Shown piece after piece: positions 41,382-49,608 of a stretch of 64,000 bases of DNA; position 1 is the first letter of the stretch, and each line of letters begins with the position of its first letter. The translations under genes and the position numbers were made by a program. The notes beneath the pieces are model-generated. The model was not told the DNA's origin and made no database searches. It was given only the letters and a program-made list of their open reading frames with translations. Source of the DNA: an uncultured Gemmiger sp. (GTDB lineage Bacteria > Bacillota > Clostridia > Oscillospirales > Ruminococcaceae); the NCBI GenBank assembly GCA_944386495.1, contig CALXBE010000001.1, positions 117,583 through 181,582 on the forward strand, given 5' to 3'.

Positions 41382-42380
41382 TTACAGAATATGCCATTTC
41401 TTGGGGACAAACAGTTCCTCAAACATCCGGGTGGCAAACTCATCGCTCATGCCGCTGATGTAGTCCACCACGGCCCGGTCCACGCCCTCCTGGTAGGCAA
41501 TTTGCAGGTAGAAGTTGGGCATAAGTTCCGGGTTCTCCCGCAGCCGCTCATACAGCTCGTAGACCATCTTCTCCACCTTGCCCTCCTCCCGCTTGGCCAC
41601 AGGGTCCACATATACGGTGGAGTACATAAAATCATGGAGGAGTTCATAAGCGCCGTTGATCTGGGTACTGAACCGAATCTCCTGGGTGCCGTTGGAGACC
41701 ATATCGGTGATAAGGGTGGTGATTCTCTCGCTCTTGGTCTTGCCCAGAATCTCCACCGCTTCCTTGGGGATGGCTTCGTTCTGGAGCACCCCTGCCGTGA
41801 TGGCATCTTCAATGTCGTGGTTTATGTATGCAATATGGTCCGCATACCGGACGATTTGACCTTCCCGGGTCTCGGCCCAGGCGCCTTTGGTGTGAGTAAC
41901 GATTCCGTTCCGCACCTCCCAGGTCAGGTTCAGGCCTTCCCCGTCCTTTTCCAGCCGGTCCACCACCCGGATGCTCTGCTGGTAGTGGGAGAATCCCCCC
42001 GGCGCAAATTTGTTGAGGGCCCGCTCCCCTGCATGGCCGAAGGGAGTATGCCCCAGGTCATGGCCCAGGCTGATGGCTTCCGCCAAATCCTCATTCAGCT
42101 GCAGTGCCCGGGTAATGGTCCGGGCGATCTGGCTTACTTCCAGGGTATGGGTAAGGCGAGTGCGGTAATGGTCGCCTTCCGGGGAAAGGAATACCTGAGT
42201 TTTCTGTTTCAGTCTCCGGAACGCCTTACAATGAAGGATCCTGTCCCGGTCCCTCTGGTAAGCGGTTCGTATCTCATCCGGCTCCTCCGGTTTTGCCCGG
42301 CCCCGGCTCTCGTCGCTGAAAGAGGCAAAGGGGGCCAGAATCTGGTGTTCCAGGGCCTCCTGCCGCTGACGGATGTTCAT
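41382..42380 (-). CDS. dgt: Deoxyguanosinetriphosphate triphosphohydrolase-like HD protein
   Basis: The 332-residue HD-domain protein contains RDRDRILHCKAFRRLKQKTQ and TRLTHTLEVSQIA with the first metal His. LGHDLGHTPFGHAGE supplies His-Asp. This is the dGTPase family that splits dNTPs to nucleoside and triphosphate; substrate range is not certain. It is the first gene of dgt-dnaG-rpoD. The 88 nt upstream are very A/T-rich with no clear promoter. Confidence 0.93.
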   Translation of the reverse strand: MNIRQRQEALEHQILAPFASFSDESRGRAKPEEPDEIRTAYQRDRDRILHCKAFRRLKQKTQVFLSPEGDHYRTRLTHTLEVSQIARTITRALQLNEDLAEAISLGHDLGHTPFGHAGERALNKFAPGGFSHYQQSIRVVDRLEKDGEGLNLTWEVRNGIVTHTKGAWAETREGQIVRYADHIAYINHDIEDAITAGVLQNEAIPKEAVEILGKTKSERITTLITDMVSNGTQEIRFSTQINGAYELLHDFMYSTVYVDPVAKREEGKVEKMVYELYERLRENPELMPNFYLQIAYQEGVDRAVVDYISGMSDEFATRMFEELFVPKKWHIL

Positions 42381-42468
42381 TCCTTTCCCTCCTTTTTACA
42401 AAATAAACAGGCTCTATTATTTTTATACGCCCTTTCCTTCCCATTCCCTTTTTTTATTTTGAATTTTT

Positions 42469-43098
42469 TTATTTTTCTTCAAAAGGAAGGTACTGGGGCT
42501 GGCTGATGGTCACCGGGTCCTTGCCGCGGGTCAGTTCTCCCAGGGCGGTGACCAGGAGTCCTTCCGTCCCCTCGGGCATGGTGAAAACCAGGGTGACCCG
42601 GTCCGCAAAGACAGGCTCCTCCATCTGAGCACCGCTCTGCCCAATGAGCAAAGCCGCCCTCTCATAAAGAGAATAATCCACTGTCACCTGGCCGGTAACG
42701 CAGCTTCGGATGGTAACGATGGTCGCATTTTCCAAAGCTGCTTTGGCAGCGCTGGTATAGGCCCGGACCAATCCCCCGGTCCCCAGCAGGATTCCCCCGA
42801 AATACCGGGTGACCACCACGATCACATCGGTAAGTCCTGCGTGCTGGATGGCTTCCAGCACAGGAAGTCCGGCGGTTTTGGCCGGTTCCCCATCGTCAGA
42901 ATACCGTACCCGGCTGTCCTTGCGCAGGCAGTAGGCGTACACATTATGCCGGGCAGTACGGTTGGCCGCCCTGACCTGTTCCAGAACCGCCAGGGCCTTT
43001 TCTTCCGTATCCACAAAGGCAGCCAGGGCAATAAACCGGCTGTGCTTTTCCTCATATTCTCCTGTTCCGGTTCCCCGGAGGGTGCGGTAGTCTTCCAT
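42469..43098 (-). CDS. YigZ/IMPACT family protein (UPF0029)
   Basis: The 209-residue protein has the UPF0029 N-terminal domain with the motif SDDGEPAKTAGLPVLEAI and RHNVYAYCL. A smaller C-terminal DUF1949 domain follows (VDYSLYERAALLIGQSGA onward). IMPACT relatives bind Gcn1 in eukaryotes, but the bacterial role is not known. It follows the rpmE terminator and shares no operon signal with dgt downstream. Confidence 0.92.
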   Translation of the reverse strand: MEDYRTLRGTGTGEYEEKHSRFIALAAFVDTEEKALAVLEQVRAANRTARHNVYAYCLRKDSRVRYSDDGEPAKTAGLPVLEAIQHAGLTDVIVVVTRYFGGILLGTGGLVRAYTSAAKAALENATIVTIRSCVTGQVTVDYSLYERAALLIGQSGAQMEEPVFADRVTLVFTMPEGTEGLLVTALGELTRGKDPVTISQPQYLPFEEK

Positions 43099-43120
43099 AG
43101 CCTTCCCCTTTCACAACAAG

Positions 43121-43153
43121 AAAAAGGCGGTTTGCTGAAGAACAAACCGCCTT
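43121..43153 (-). terminator. Terminator after rpmE
   Basis: The minus strand reads AAGGCGGTTTG, a loop, then CAAACCGCCTT and TTTC. It lies directly after the rpmE stop. Confidence 0.88.
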
Positions 43154-43172
43154 AATTTGGCAACTGCAAAAA

Positions 43173-43376
43173 TTACTTTTTGAGACCGAAGCGCTTGTTG
43201 AAACGATCAACTCGTCCGCCGGTATCGACCAGCTTCTGCTTGCCGGTGTAGAAGGGATGGCACTTGTTGCAGACTTCGACATGGACACTGGGCTTGGTAG
43301 ACCGAGTCTGGATCACATTGCCGCAAGCGCAAGTAATGGTGCAATCCACATAGTTGGGATGGATTCCTGCCTTCAT
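43173..43376 (-). CDS. rpmE: 50S ribosomal protein L31 (zinc-binding type)
   Basis: The 67-residue protein starts [12 protein letters not shown] and carries the four zinc cysteines (CTITCACG and CNKC), so it is the Zn-containing RpmE, not RpmE2. The ATG at 43374-43376 has AGAGGTG seven bases upstream; a longer ORF would add 50 unrelated residues. Its own promoter and a structured leader are upstream. Confidence 0.97.
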   Translation of the reverse strand: MKAGIHPNYVDCTITCACGNVIQTRSTKPSVHVEVCNKCHPFYTGKQKLVDTGGRVDRFNKRFGLKK

Positions 43377-43490
43377 TTTGTTCACCTCTTTCTGGTTTTG
43401 ACGGTGGCCATGCGAAATCATGGCCGATTCAACAACCTTCAATATCGGCCACCAGCGGGGAGCGCCCCGGAGCAGCCTTGGGAACGATTG
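43377..43490 (-). promoter_or_regulatory. Structured 5' leader of rpmE, possible L31 autoregulatory leader
   Basis: The leader of about 114 nt contains a perfect 7-bp hairpin, GGCCATG-ATTTCG-CATGGCC (43406-43425), and a G/C-rich second inverted segment near 43456-43474. L31 leaders are known regulatory RNAs in several phyla; membership is inferred. Confidence 0.5.
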
Positions 43491-43497
43491 CCAGAAT

Positions 43498-43526
43498 AGT
43501 TTAGCACGCTTTTCCCCCTTCGTCAA
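43498..43526 (-). promoter_or_regulatory. Promoter of rpmE
   Basis: -35 TTGACG (43521-43526), 17-nt spacer, -10 TAAACT (43498-43503). Confidence 0.75.
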
Positions 43527-43604
43527 GAATCCGGTAAATTTTTCCCGGCTTCTTTTTTAGTTTTGTTGCCCCGGCAACAGTTCTTTTCTTTCTTTTTGAG
43601 TACT

Positions 43605-43624
43605 GTTGACTCTATCAGAGTAAC
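43605..43624. promoter_or_regulatory. Inverted repeat just upstream of the iron-sulfur protein gene
   Basis: GTTGACTCTATCAGAGTAAC is symmetric except for one position, and ends next to the AGGAGGT ribosome site. A second palindrome, GTTGCC-CC-GGCAAC, lies at 43565-43578. Both could bind a regulator; neither is a strong match to a site I know. Confidence 0.4.
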
Positions 43625-43637
43625 AGGAGGTATTGCG

Positions 43638-44351
43638 GTGATTCGGAGAATCATTGAAATCGATCAGGAAAAATGCAACGGCTGCGGCAAGTGTGCTTCC
43701 GCATGTCATGAGGGTGCCATTGCCATGGTAGACGGCAAGGCCACTTTGATGCGGGAGGACTACTGCGATGGACTGGGAGACTGTCTGCCCGCCTGCCCCA
43801 CCGGTGCCATCACCTTTGTAGAGCGGGAGGCTCCCGCCTATGACGAGGCGGCAGTGCTGGCTTCCAAGGCTGCCAAGGAGAAAAGCAGCGGGTGTGCCGG
43901 AGGAGGCTGCCCCGGCAGCCATGTCCGGGAGATGAGCGCCTGCCCCTCCCCTGCCATGCCTGACCATCCTGCCTTTACCCTTGCCAGCCAGCTGCGTCAG
44001 TGGCCGGTCCAAATCAAGCTGGCTCCGGTGAACGCGCCGTTCTTCCAGAATGCAGACCTGTTGGTAGCCGCCGACTGCACCGCTTTCAGCTACGGAGATT
44101 TCCATAACCGGTTCATCCGGAACCGGGTCTGTCTGGTAGGCTGTCCCAAGCTGGACATGGTGGACTATTCCCAGAAGCTGACCCAAATCATTGCGCAGAA
44201 CTCCATCAAAAGCCTGACCATTGTCCGGATGGAGGTTCCCTGCTGCGGCGGTCTGGAACATGCTGCCACCACCGCTCTCAAAAACAGCGGCAAGTTTATT
44301 CCCTGGCAGGTGGTGACCATCACCATTGACGGCAAAATCAAAGGCGAATAA
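43638..44351 (+). CDS. 4Fe-4S ferredoxin-type protein with C-terminal CCG-like cysteine domain
   Basis: The 237-residue protein has two 4Fe-4S motifs at its N-terminus (CNGCGKCASACH and CDGLGDCLPACP). A Cys-rich hinge follows (CAGGGCPGS), and the C-terminal half has VGCPKLD and VPCCGGLEH. The last resembles the CCG motifs of heterodisulfide reductase-like proteins, but I do not recognise the whole. The start is a GTG at 43638-43640 with AGGAGGT six bases before it; upstream ATG readings run through the promoter region. The family is common in anaerobes and probably passes electrons. It is monocistronic and divergent from rpmE. Confidence 0.85.
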   Translation: MIRRIIEIDQEKCNGCGKCASACHEGAIAMVDGKATLMREDYCDGLGDCLPACPTGAITFVEREAPAYDEAAVLASKAAKEKSSGCAGGGCPGSHVREMSACPSPAMPDHPAFTLASQLRQWPVQIKLAPVNAPFFQNADLLVAADCTAFSYGDFHNRFIRNRVCLVGCPKLDMVDYSQKLTQIIAQNSIKSLTIVRMEVPCCGGLEHAATTALKNSGKFIPWQVVTITIDGKIKGE

Positions 44352-44357
44352 CCTTAT

Positions 44358-44396
44358 AAAAAATCCCGTTTCCGAATTTCCGGAAGCGGGATTTTT
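44358..44396. terminator. Bidirectional terminator
   Basis: AAAAAATCCCGTTTCCG / CGGAAGCGGGATTTTT hairpin with A and T runs, shared by the + iron-sulfur gene and the convergent thioesterase gene. Confidence 0.92.
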
Positions 44397-44401
44397 CTTT
44401 T

Positions 44402-45136
44402 TTATTCCCAGCCCAGCCAGGCATTGGCTGCGGGGGTCCCGTCCTCTTTCAGGGCCACCAGCCGGGAGCCTTTCTCCTCCTGCTGCCCCAGGACAGTGAG
44501 GGTTTCTCCCTCGTAGCTTTGGTTGAGATAATGAATTTCCAGTTCCCGGACCGGGTGCTCCTCCCAGAATTTCAGGTCAAAGGCGTCCAGAAAAAGAGGG
44601 ATATACCGCTGGTTGTTCATGTGGCGGTTAATATCCAGATCACTGTATCCCACCTTGTATTCCCAGGCTTTTTCTCCTTGGGGCAGCTGCCGGGGCAGCC
44701 GGGTAAAGCCGGGAAGTTCCTCCAGGGCAGGACCAAAGGCATCTTCCCCCATTTCTATATCGGAGATACGGGCAATGGCTCCTGTTTCCAGGTTGGCCAG
44801 GCAGGCTTCCAGCCGTCCCTGAAAGGCCAGCCGCCCTTCATACCGTATTTCCAGCACGGGGGTCAGCCGAACAGAGGAGCGGAGGGGCTCCGCCCAGACC
44901 TTCATCTCCACCTTTTCACCATAAGGGACTTTCTCAAAGACCCTGGCCCGGAACTTGGAGTAGAGCCAGACCAGCCCGTACCGGGGATAGATCCGGTTTA
45001 CCCCGATTCCTAGGCTGAGCTGGTATTTTCCCACCAGCTCCTGGAAATAGTTCATATATCCCCGCAGGCCCAGCAGGCCATCCTGGTCGGCATCCCGGAA
45101 CTGAGTGGACCATTCTTCACAAATCACATAAGACAT
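44402..45136 (-). CDS. Acyl-ACP thioesterase
   Basis: The 244-residue protein has two hot-dog repeats. The second carries SDLDINRHMNNQRYI, the conserved NxHxNN active-site region of FatA/FatB-type thioesterases. It releases free fatty acids from acyl-ACP. Chain-length choice is not visible. It lies after the pgm terminator, so read-through from pgm or a weak own promoter is needed. Confidence 0.92.
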   Translation of the reverse strand: MSYVICEEWSTQFRDADQDGLLGLRGYMNYFQELVGKYQLSLGIGVNRIYPRYGLVWLYSKFRARVFEKVPYGEKVEMKVWAEPLRSSVRLTPVLEIRYEGRLAFQGRLEACLANLETGAIARISDIEMGEDAFGPALEELPGFTRLPRQLPQGEKAWEYKVGYSDLDINRHMNNQRYIPLFLDAFDLKFWEEHPVRELEIHYLNQSYEGETLTVLGQQEEKGSRLVALKEDGTPAANAWLGWE

Positions 45137-45147
45137 TTTTTCACCTG

Positions 45148-45178
45148 AAAAGGAGCCTCCCCTGAGGGAGGCTCCTCC
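45148..45178 (-). terminator. Terminator after pgm
   Basis: A perfect 10-bp stem GGAGCCTCCC / GGGAGGCTCC with loop TCAG, followed by TTTTC on the minus strand. Confidence 0.92.
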
Positions 45179-45188
45179 TTATTTCAAT

Positions 45189-46871
45189 TTAAGAGAACAG
45201 AGGTGCCAGAGCTTCGGCCAGCTTATCCTTCTGAGCCTGGGCCTCAGCCAGGTCCTTGCCCAGGGTGGTAAAGTAGGTCTTGATCTTGGGCTCGGTACCG
45301 GAGGGACGGACCACCACGGTGGCGCCGCTTTCCAGCTTGTAAATCAGCACATTGGCGGCAGGCAGACCGGTCTCCTCGGGCTTGGTGTAATCCAGCACCT
45401 GGACCACCTTATCCCCGGCAAACTGGGTGGGCACATTGTCCCGGAGGCTCTGCATGATACCGGCCATCTTATCCATACCGGTAAGGCCGGGGAACTCAAA
45501 GCTGTCCACCTTGTTCAGGTAACGGCCATACTGCTTATAGATTTCTTCCAGCCGCTCCTTGATGCTGCTGCCGATGCTCCGGTAGTAAGCAGCCATCTCG
45601 CAGATGAGCATGGAGCCGATGACGGCATCCTTATCCCGTACATAGGGTCCGGCCAGATAGCCGTAGCTTTCCTCGAAGCCAAAGATGAATCGGTCCACTT
45701 CACCGGCGGCTTCCAGACCTGCGATCTGGTCCCCGATCCACTTGAATCCGGTGAGAACGCTCCGCATCTCCACGCCGTAATGCTCAGCAATGGCATCGGC
45801 CAGAGGGGTGGACACGATGGACTTTACAGCCACGGGATTCTTGGGCATGGTGCCCTTCTCGATCCGTCCGGCGCAGATGTAGTCCAGCAGCAGGGCGCCC
45901 ATCTCGTTGCCGGAAACCAGCTCGTAGCTTCCGTCAGGGCACTTCATGGCAATACCCACACGGTCAGCGTCCGGGTCGGTGGCCAGCATCAGGTCGGCAC
46001 CGGTCTCCTTGGCCAGATCCAGGCCCAGTTTGAGGGCCTCGAAAATCTCGGGGTTGGGATAGCTGCAGGTGGTGAAGTAGCCGTTGGGGTACTCCTGCTC
46101 GGGAACGATGGTAATATCGGTGATTCCCATGTCGTTGAGGACCTTGGTAACAGGGACCAGGCCGGAACCGTTCAGGGGGCTGTACACCAGCTTGAGGCCG
46201 GCAGTCTTGCACAGGCCGGGACGGACCTGGCGGGCTTCAATGGCATCATAGAGAGCCTGCTTGCAGTCATCTCCTACAAACCGGATGAGGCCCTGCTCCA
46301 CGCCCTCTGCAAAGGAAATGTACTTTGCACCGGTGAGAACATCGGTCTTCTGAATTTCATCATAGACAATGGCGGCGGCATCATCGGTCATCTGGCAGCC
46401 ATCGGGACCGTAGGCCTTATAGCCGTTGTACTTGGCAGGGTTGTGGGAAGCGGTGACCATAATACCGGCGTTGCACTCATAGTACCGGGTGGCAAAGCTG
46501 AGGGCAGGAACCGGCATCAGGGCATCATAAATCCGTACCTTGATTCCGTTGGCAGCCAGAACGCCGGCGGCAGTCTTGGCAAAGACATCGCTCTTAAGAC
46601 GGCTGTCATAGCTGATGGCTACGGTCTGGTTGCCGCCCTGAGTCTTGACCCAGTTGGCCAGGCCCTGAGTGGCCTGACGGACTACATAAATATTCATCCG
46701 GTTGGTTCCTGCACCCAGAACCCCCCGCAGGCCGGCGGTGCCGAACTTAAGAGCCACGGCGAAACGGTCCTTGATGGCTTCCTCGTCCCCGTCGATTTTC
46801 TGGAGTTCAGGCTTCAGGTCTGCATCTTCCAGATCAGCGGCCAGCCAGCGCTTGTATTCATCCATGTACAT
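45189..46871 (-). CDS. Phosphoglucomutase/phosphomannomutase family enzyme
   Basis: The 560-residue alpha-D-phosphohexomutase has the phosphoserine loop TASHNPAKYNGYK and the magnesium loop DPDADRVG. The sugar-binding EESYGYL and the C-terminal phosphate loop RPSGTEPKIK are also present. Length and EESYGYL suggest the PgcA/YhxB-type enzyme, which interconverts glucose-1-P and glucose-6-P and may take mannose phosphates. Several in-frame ATGs stand close together; I use 46869-46871, nine bases after AAAGG, although 46877 is possible. It has its own promoter. Confidence 0.94.
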   Translation of the reverse strand: MYMDEYKRWLAADLEDADLKPELQKIDGDEEAIKDRFAVALKFGTAGLRGVLGAGTNRMNIYVVRQATQGLANWVKTQGGNQTVAISYDSRLKSDVFAKTAAGVLAANGIKVRIYDALMPVPALSFATRYYECNAGIMVTASHNPAKYNGYKAYGPDGCQMTDDAAAIVYDEIQKTDVLTGAKYISFAEGVEQGLIRFVGDDCKQALYDAIEARQVRPGLCKTAGLKLVYSPLNGSGLVPVTKVLNDMGITDITIVPEQEYPNGYFTTCSYPNPEIFEALKLGLDLAKETGADLMLATDPDADRVGIAMKCPDGSYELVSGNEMGALLLDYICAGRIEKGTMPKNPVAVKSIVSTPLADAIAEHYGVEMRSVLTGFKWIGDQIAGLEAAGEVDRFIFGFEESYGYLAGPYVRDKDAVIGSMLICEMAAYYRSIGSSIKERLEEIYKQYGRYLNKVDSFEFPGLTGMDKMAGIMQSLRDNVPTQFAGDKVVQVLDYTKPEETGLPAANVLIYKLESGATVVVRPSGTEPKIKTYFTTLGKDLAEAQAQKDKLAEALAPLFS

Positions 46872-46944
46872 ATCCATGCACCTTTCTCTCTTTAATATTT
46901 GCCCCTGGGCAGAGCCCGGTTTTTGGGCATTATTTACATTTTTA

Positions 46945-46973
46945 ATCATACTGCACCGACTTTTAGTTGTCAA
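46945..46973 (-). promoter_or_regulatory. Promoter of pgm
   Basis: Consensus -35 TTGACA (46968-46973), 17-nt spacer, -10 TATGAT (46945-46950). Confidence 0.85.
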
Positions 46974-47049
46974 TTCGCAAATGATTTTTCGGTGATTTTC
47001 CCTTGTTTGTGAGTTCTTTTTTGTTCAGTCTGTATACCAGTTTTCCCCC

Positions 47050-47078
47050 TTGTCAGACGACTTGACCCACTTTATAAT
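47050..47078 (+). promoter_or_regulatory. Promoter of comM/yifB gene
   Basis: -35 TTGTCA (47050-47055), 17-nt spacer, perfect -10 TATAAT (47073-47078), 28 nt before the ATG. It is divergent from the pgm promoter. Confidence 0.85.
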
Positions 47079-47105
47079 TGAATGAGAAACCTATGGGAGG
47101 GTGGA

Positions 47106-48641
47106 ATGTATATGTATGCAAAGGTCACCAGCTTTGGATTGCAGGGGCTGGCCGCCTTTCCCGTCACCGCTGAAGCGGATGTGGCGGGAGGACTGCCCCA
47201 GTTTTCCATTGTAGGGCTGCCGGACAGTGCCGTAAAGGAGAGCGCCGACCGGGTCCGCAGTGCCATGAAAAACAGCGGCTATCCCTTTCCGCCCAGCCGA
47301 ATCACCGTAAACCTGGCCCCCGCCGATGTGCGGAAAAGCGGGCCGGTGTACGACCTTCCGGTACTGCTGGCCCTGCTTTCCGCAGGAGGAACCATTCAAC
47401 AGCCCCAGCCCTGCCAGGCTTTTGTGGGAGAGCTGAGCCTGGACGGAAGCCTGCGCCCGGTCCGGGGCATTCTCTCCATGGCTCTGGCTGCCCGGGAAAA
47501 CGGAATCACCCAGCTGTTTGTTCCCTGTGAGAATGCCGCAGAGGCGGCGGTGGCCCAGGGGGTGGAGATCTATGCCTGTTCCAGTGCCCGGGCGGTGGTG
47601 GACCATCTCACCGGGGCCGCTCCCCTGACCCCGGTACCCTATCTTCCCTTCCAGCCCCAGGAACTTTCCTTTGACCTGGATTTTGCGGATGTTCATGGTC
47701 AGGCTATTGCCCGCCGGGCCTTGGAAATTGCCGCTGCGGGAGGTCATAATGTTCTGATGATCGGGCCTCCCGGTACCGGCAAAAGCATGCTGGCCCAGCG
47801 GCTGCCCGGCATTCTGCCTCCCCTTTCCCGAGAGGAAAGCGTAGAGGCCAGCAAAATTTATTCGGTGGCCGGGCTGCTCCCCTCGGGGCACGGACTTATG
47901 GGGGCACGGCCTTTCCGCAGCCCCCACCACACTGCCAGCAGCACAAGTCTGACCGGCGGCGGCTCCAATCCCCGTCCCGGCGAGGTCAGTCTTGCCCACA
48001 ACGGAGTTCTCTTTCTGGACGAACTGCCTGAGTTCCGCCGGGAGGCCCTGGAAGCCCTCCGCCAGCCTTTGGAGGACGGCAAGGTAACGGTGAGCCGGGT
48101 CCAGTCCACCGTCAGTTACCCCTGCCGGGTCATGCTGGTGGCTGCCATGAACCCCTGCAAATGCGGATATTACGGACATCCCACCCGGCCCTGCACCTGC
48201 ACTCCCAGCGCCATTGAACGGTACCGGCAGCGCATCAGCGGCCCTCTTCTGGACCGGCTGGACCTGCATGTGGAGGTAGCCCCGGTGGATTACCACGAGC
48301 TGAGCCAGGAGACGGGAGGAGAATCCAGTGCCCGGATCCGTGAGCGGGTCATTGCCGCCCGGCAGCGCCAGCTGGAGCGGTACAAGGGAACCGGCATCAC
48401 CTGTAATGCCCAGCTTCCCAGCGCCCGGCTTCGCCAGGTGTGCAGAATGGAACCGGAAGCCGCCCGGCTCTTCCAGACCGCCTTTACCCGGATGCAGCTC
48501 AGTCCCCGGGCCCATGACCGAATCCTGCGGGTGGCCCGGACCATTGCTGACCTGGAAGGGACCCGGCTGATTACCGCCGCCCAAATCAGCGAGGCCCTCC
48601 AGTACCGCAGTCTGGACCGGAAATACTGGTACAACAACTGA
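47106..48641 (+). CDS. YifB/ComM family Mg-chelatase-like AAA+ ATPase
   Basis: The 511-residue protein has an N-terminal Lon-like S5 domain (GLPDSAVKESADRVRSA). An AAA+ domain follows with Walker A GPPGTGKSMLAQRLPG and a Walker B-type LFLDELPEF. A C-terminal Mg-chelatase domain has a cysteine cluster (CKCGYYGHPTRPCTC). ComM in other bacteria is a hexameric helicase that drives branch migration during natural transformation. The ATG at 47106 has GGAGG five bases upstream. It is monocistronic, with its own promoter and terminator. Confidence 0.93.
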   Translation: MYMYAKVTSFGLQGLAAFPVTAEADVAGGLPQFSIVGLPDSAVKESADRVRSAMKNSGYPFPPSRITVNLAPADVRKSGPVYDLPVLLALLSAGGTIQQPQPCQAFVGELSLDGSLRPVRGILSMALAARENGITQLFVPCENAAEAAVAQGVEIYACSSARAVVDHLTGAAPLTPVPYLPFQPQELSFDLDFADVHGQAIARRALEIAAAGGHNVLMIGPPGTGKSMLAQRLPGILPPLSREESVEASKIYSVAGLLPSGHGLMGARPFRSPHHTASSTSLTGGGSNPRPGEVSLAHNGVLFLDELPEFRREALEALRQPLEDGKVTVSRVQSTVSYPCRVMLVAAMNPCKCGYYGHPTRPCTCTPSAIERYRQRISGPLLDRLDLHVEVAPVDYHELSQETGGESSARIRERVIAARQRQLERYKGTGITCNAQLPSARLRQVCRMEPEAARLFQTAFTRMQLSPRAHDRILRVARTIADLEGTRLITAAQISEALQYRSLDRKYWYNN

Positions 48642-48671
48642 GAATCAGGGAAATTTCCCTTTAAAATAATC

Positions 48672-48714
48672 AAAAGGTCAGGCCAAGAGAAAACCTTGGT
48701 CTGACCTTTTTCTT
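48672..48714. terminator. Bidirectional terminator between comM and the DUF4340 gene
   Basis: AAAAGGTCAG-CCAAG / CTTGG-CTGACCTTTTT hairpin with flanking A and T runs, serving two convergent genes. Confidence 0.92.
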
Positions 48715-49608
48715 TTATTCTCCGCCTTCCAGAATGGCAGCTGCGGTTTCCAGCCAAAGGGAGACACTCTGCCAGGACACCCGGTGAAGGTATCCGGTGG
48801 AGCTGTCCCAAAGCCAGGCATATCCTTCCTGGTCAGGGGTACTCACCTCAAAGTAAGCAGCCTCGCTGCCCAGAGCCGTCACAGTTGCGTAAGGCTGGGT
48901 GGTACGGTCCTGTTCCACCTGGGCCAGGTCGGTGATGGTCATGGAAGTCTGGGTATATCCCAGCTGGGAAATCAGGGAATCCACCTTGGTCTGGTCCGGC
49001 TGTGTCTGGGAATCCCCGGCAAAGGACCAGGAGTCCCCATCATGGACCAGGGACAGGGTATTTCCTTCCCACTGAACTTCCAGGCTGGCAATATTCTCTT
49101 CCAGTTCCATGGGAGCCTGGGGAGCATACAGTCCCTCCTTGGTATAGGCAAAGGCGTTATAAACTTCCTCGCTCAGGGTATATACCCCGCCTTCCAGGGA
49201 TGCATAGTAGTCTCCGGTCAGGGAATTGCATTCTCCAAAGGAGAAGGTGACACTCTGAGATTCGTTTATCAATGTCACCGTCAGGGCCGGGGTGTCCAGC
49301 CCAGTCTGGGCATCATTCTCCAGCTGCCGCTGGGCGGTGATGTTCTGGGCAGTGGTTGCCATATTTTCCAGAATAGACTGACGAATGGGATAGTTGGGGT
49401 CCTCCGGGTCTGTCCATTCCTCCCCCAGCTCCAGGGTGGTAGTCTCTTCCGGCCACTCAAGGGTGATCCGGGTGACCGAGTCCATGGAGAGAAAAGGAAT
49501 CTCCTGAGAAGGTTCCTCTGGTTTCAGAAAGGCTACCAGGGCTGCAAGTGCAGCCAGGAGAGCTGCTGCCCCTCCCAATAGGAGAAGCAGTTTCTTTTTG
49601 GCCCCCAT
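48715..49608 (-). CDS. DUF4340 domain protein, ABC exporter accessory
   Basis: The 297-residue protein has an N-terminal membrane helix (about 7-28) and then an extracytoplasmic region with internal repeats of the DUF4340 type (ITLEWPEETTTLELGEEW and similar). It is the last gene of a four-gene Gld-like ABC cluster, overlapping the GldG-like stop by one base (TAATG). DUF4340 proteins accompany such transporters widely; their role is unknown. Confidence 0.85.
   Translation of the reverse strand: MGAKKKLLLLLGGAAALLAALAALVAFLKPEEPSQEIPFLSMDSVTRITLEWPEETTTLELGEEWTDPEDPNYPIRQSILENMATTAQNITAQRQLENDAQTGLDTPALTVTLINESQSVTFSFGECNSLTGDYYASLEGGVYTLSEEVYNAFAYTKEGLYAPQAPMELEENIASLEVQWEGNTLSLVHDGDSWSFAGDSQTQPDQTKVDSLISQLGYTQTSMTITDLAQVEQDRTTQPYATVTALGSEAAYFEVSTPDQEGYAWLWDSSTGYLHRVSWQSVSLWLETAAAILEGGE

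Noticed and set aside
42381-42468. Promoter in the A/T-rich gap before dgt
   Set aside because: Many A/T hexamers occur but none has a -35/-10 pair with proper spacing, so none is called.
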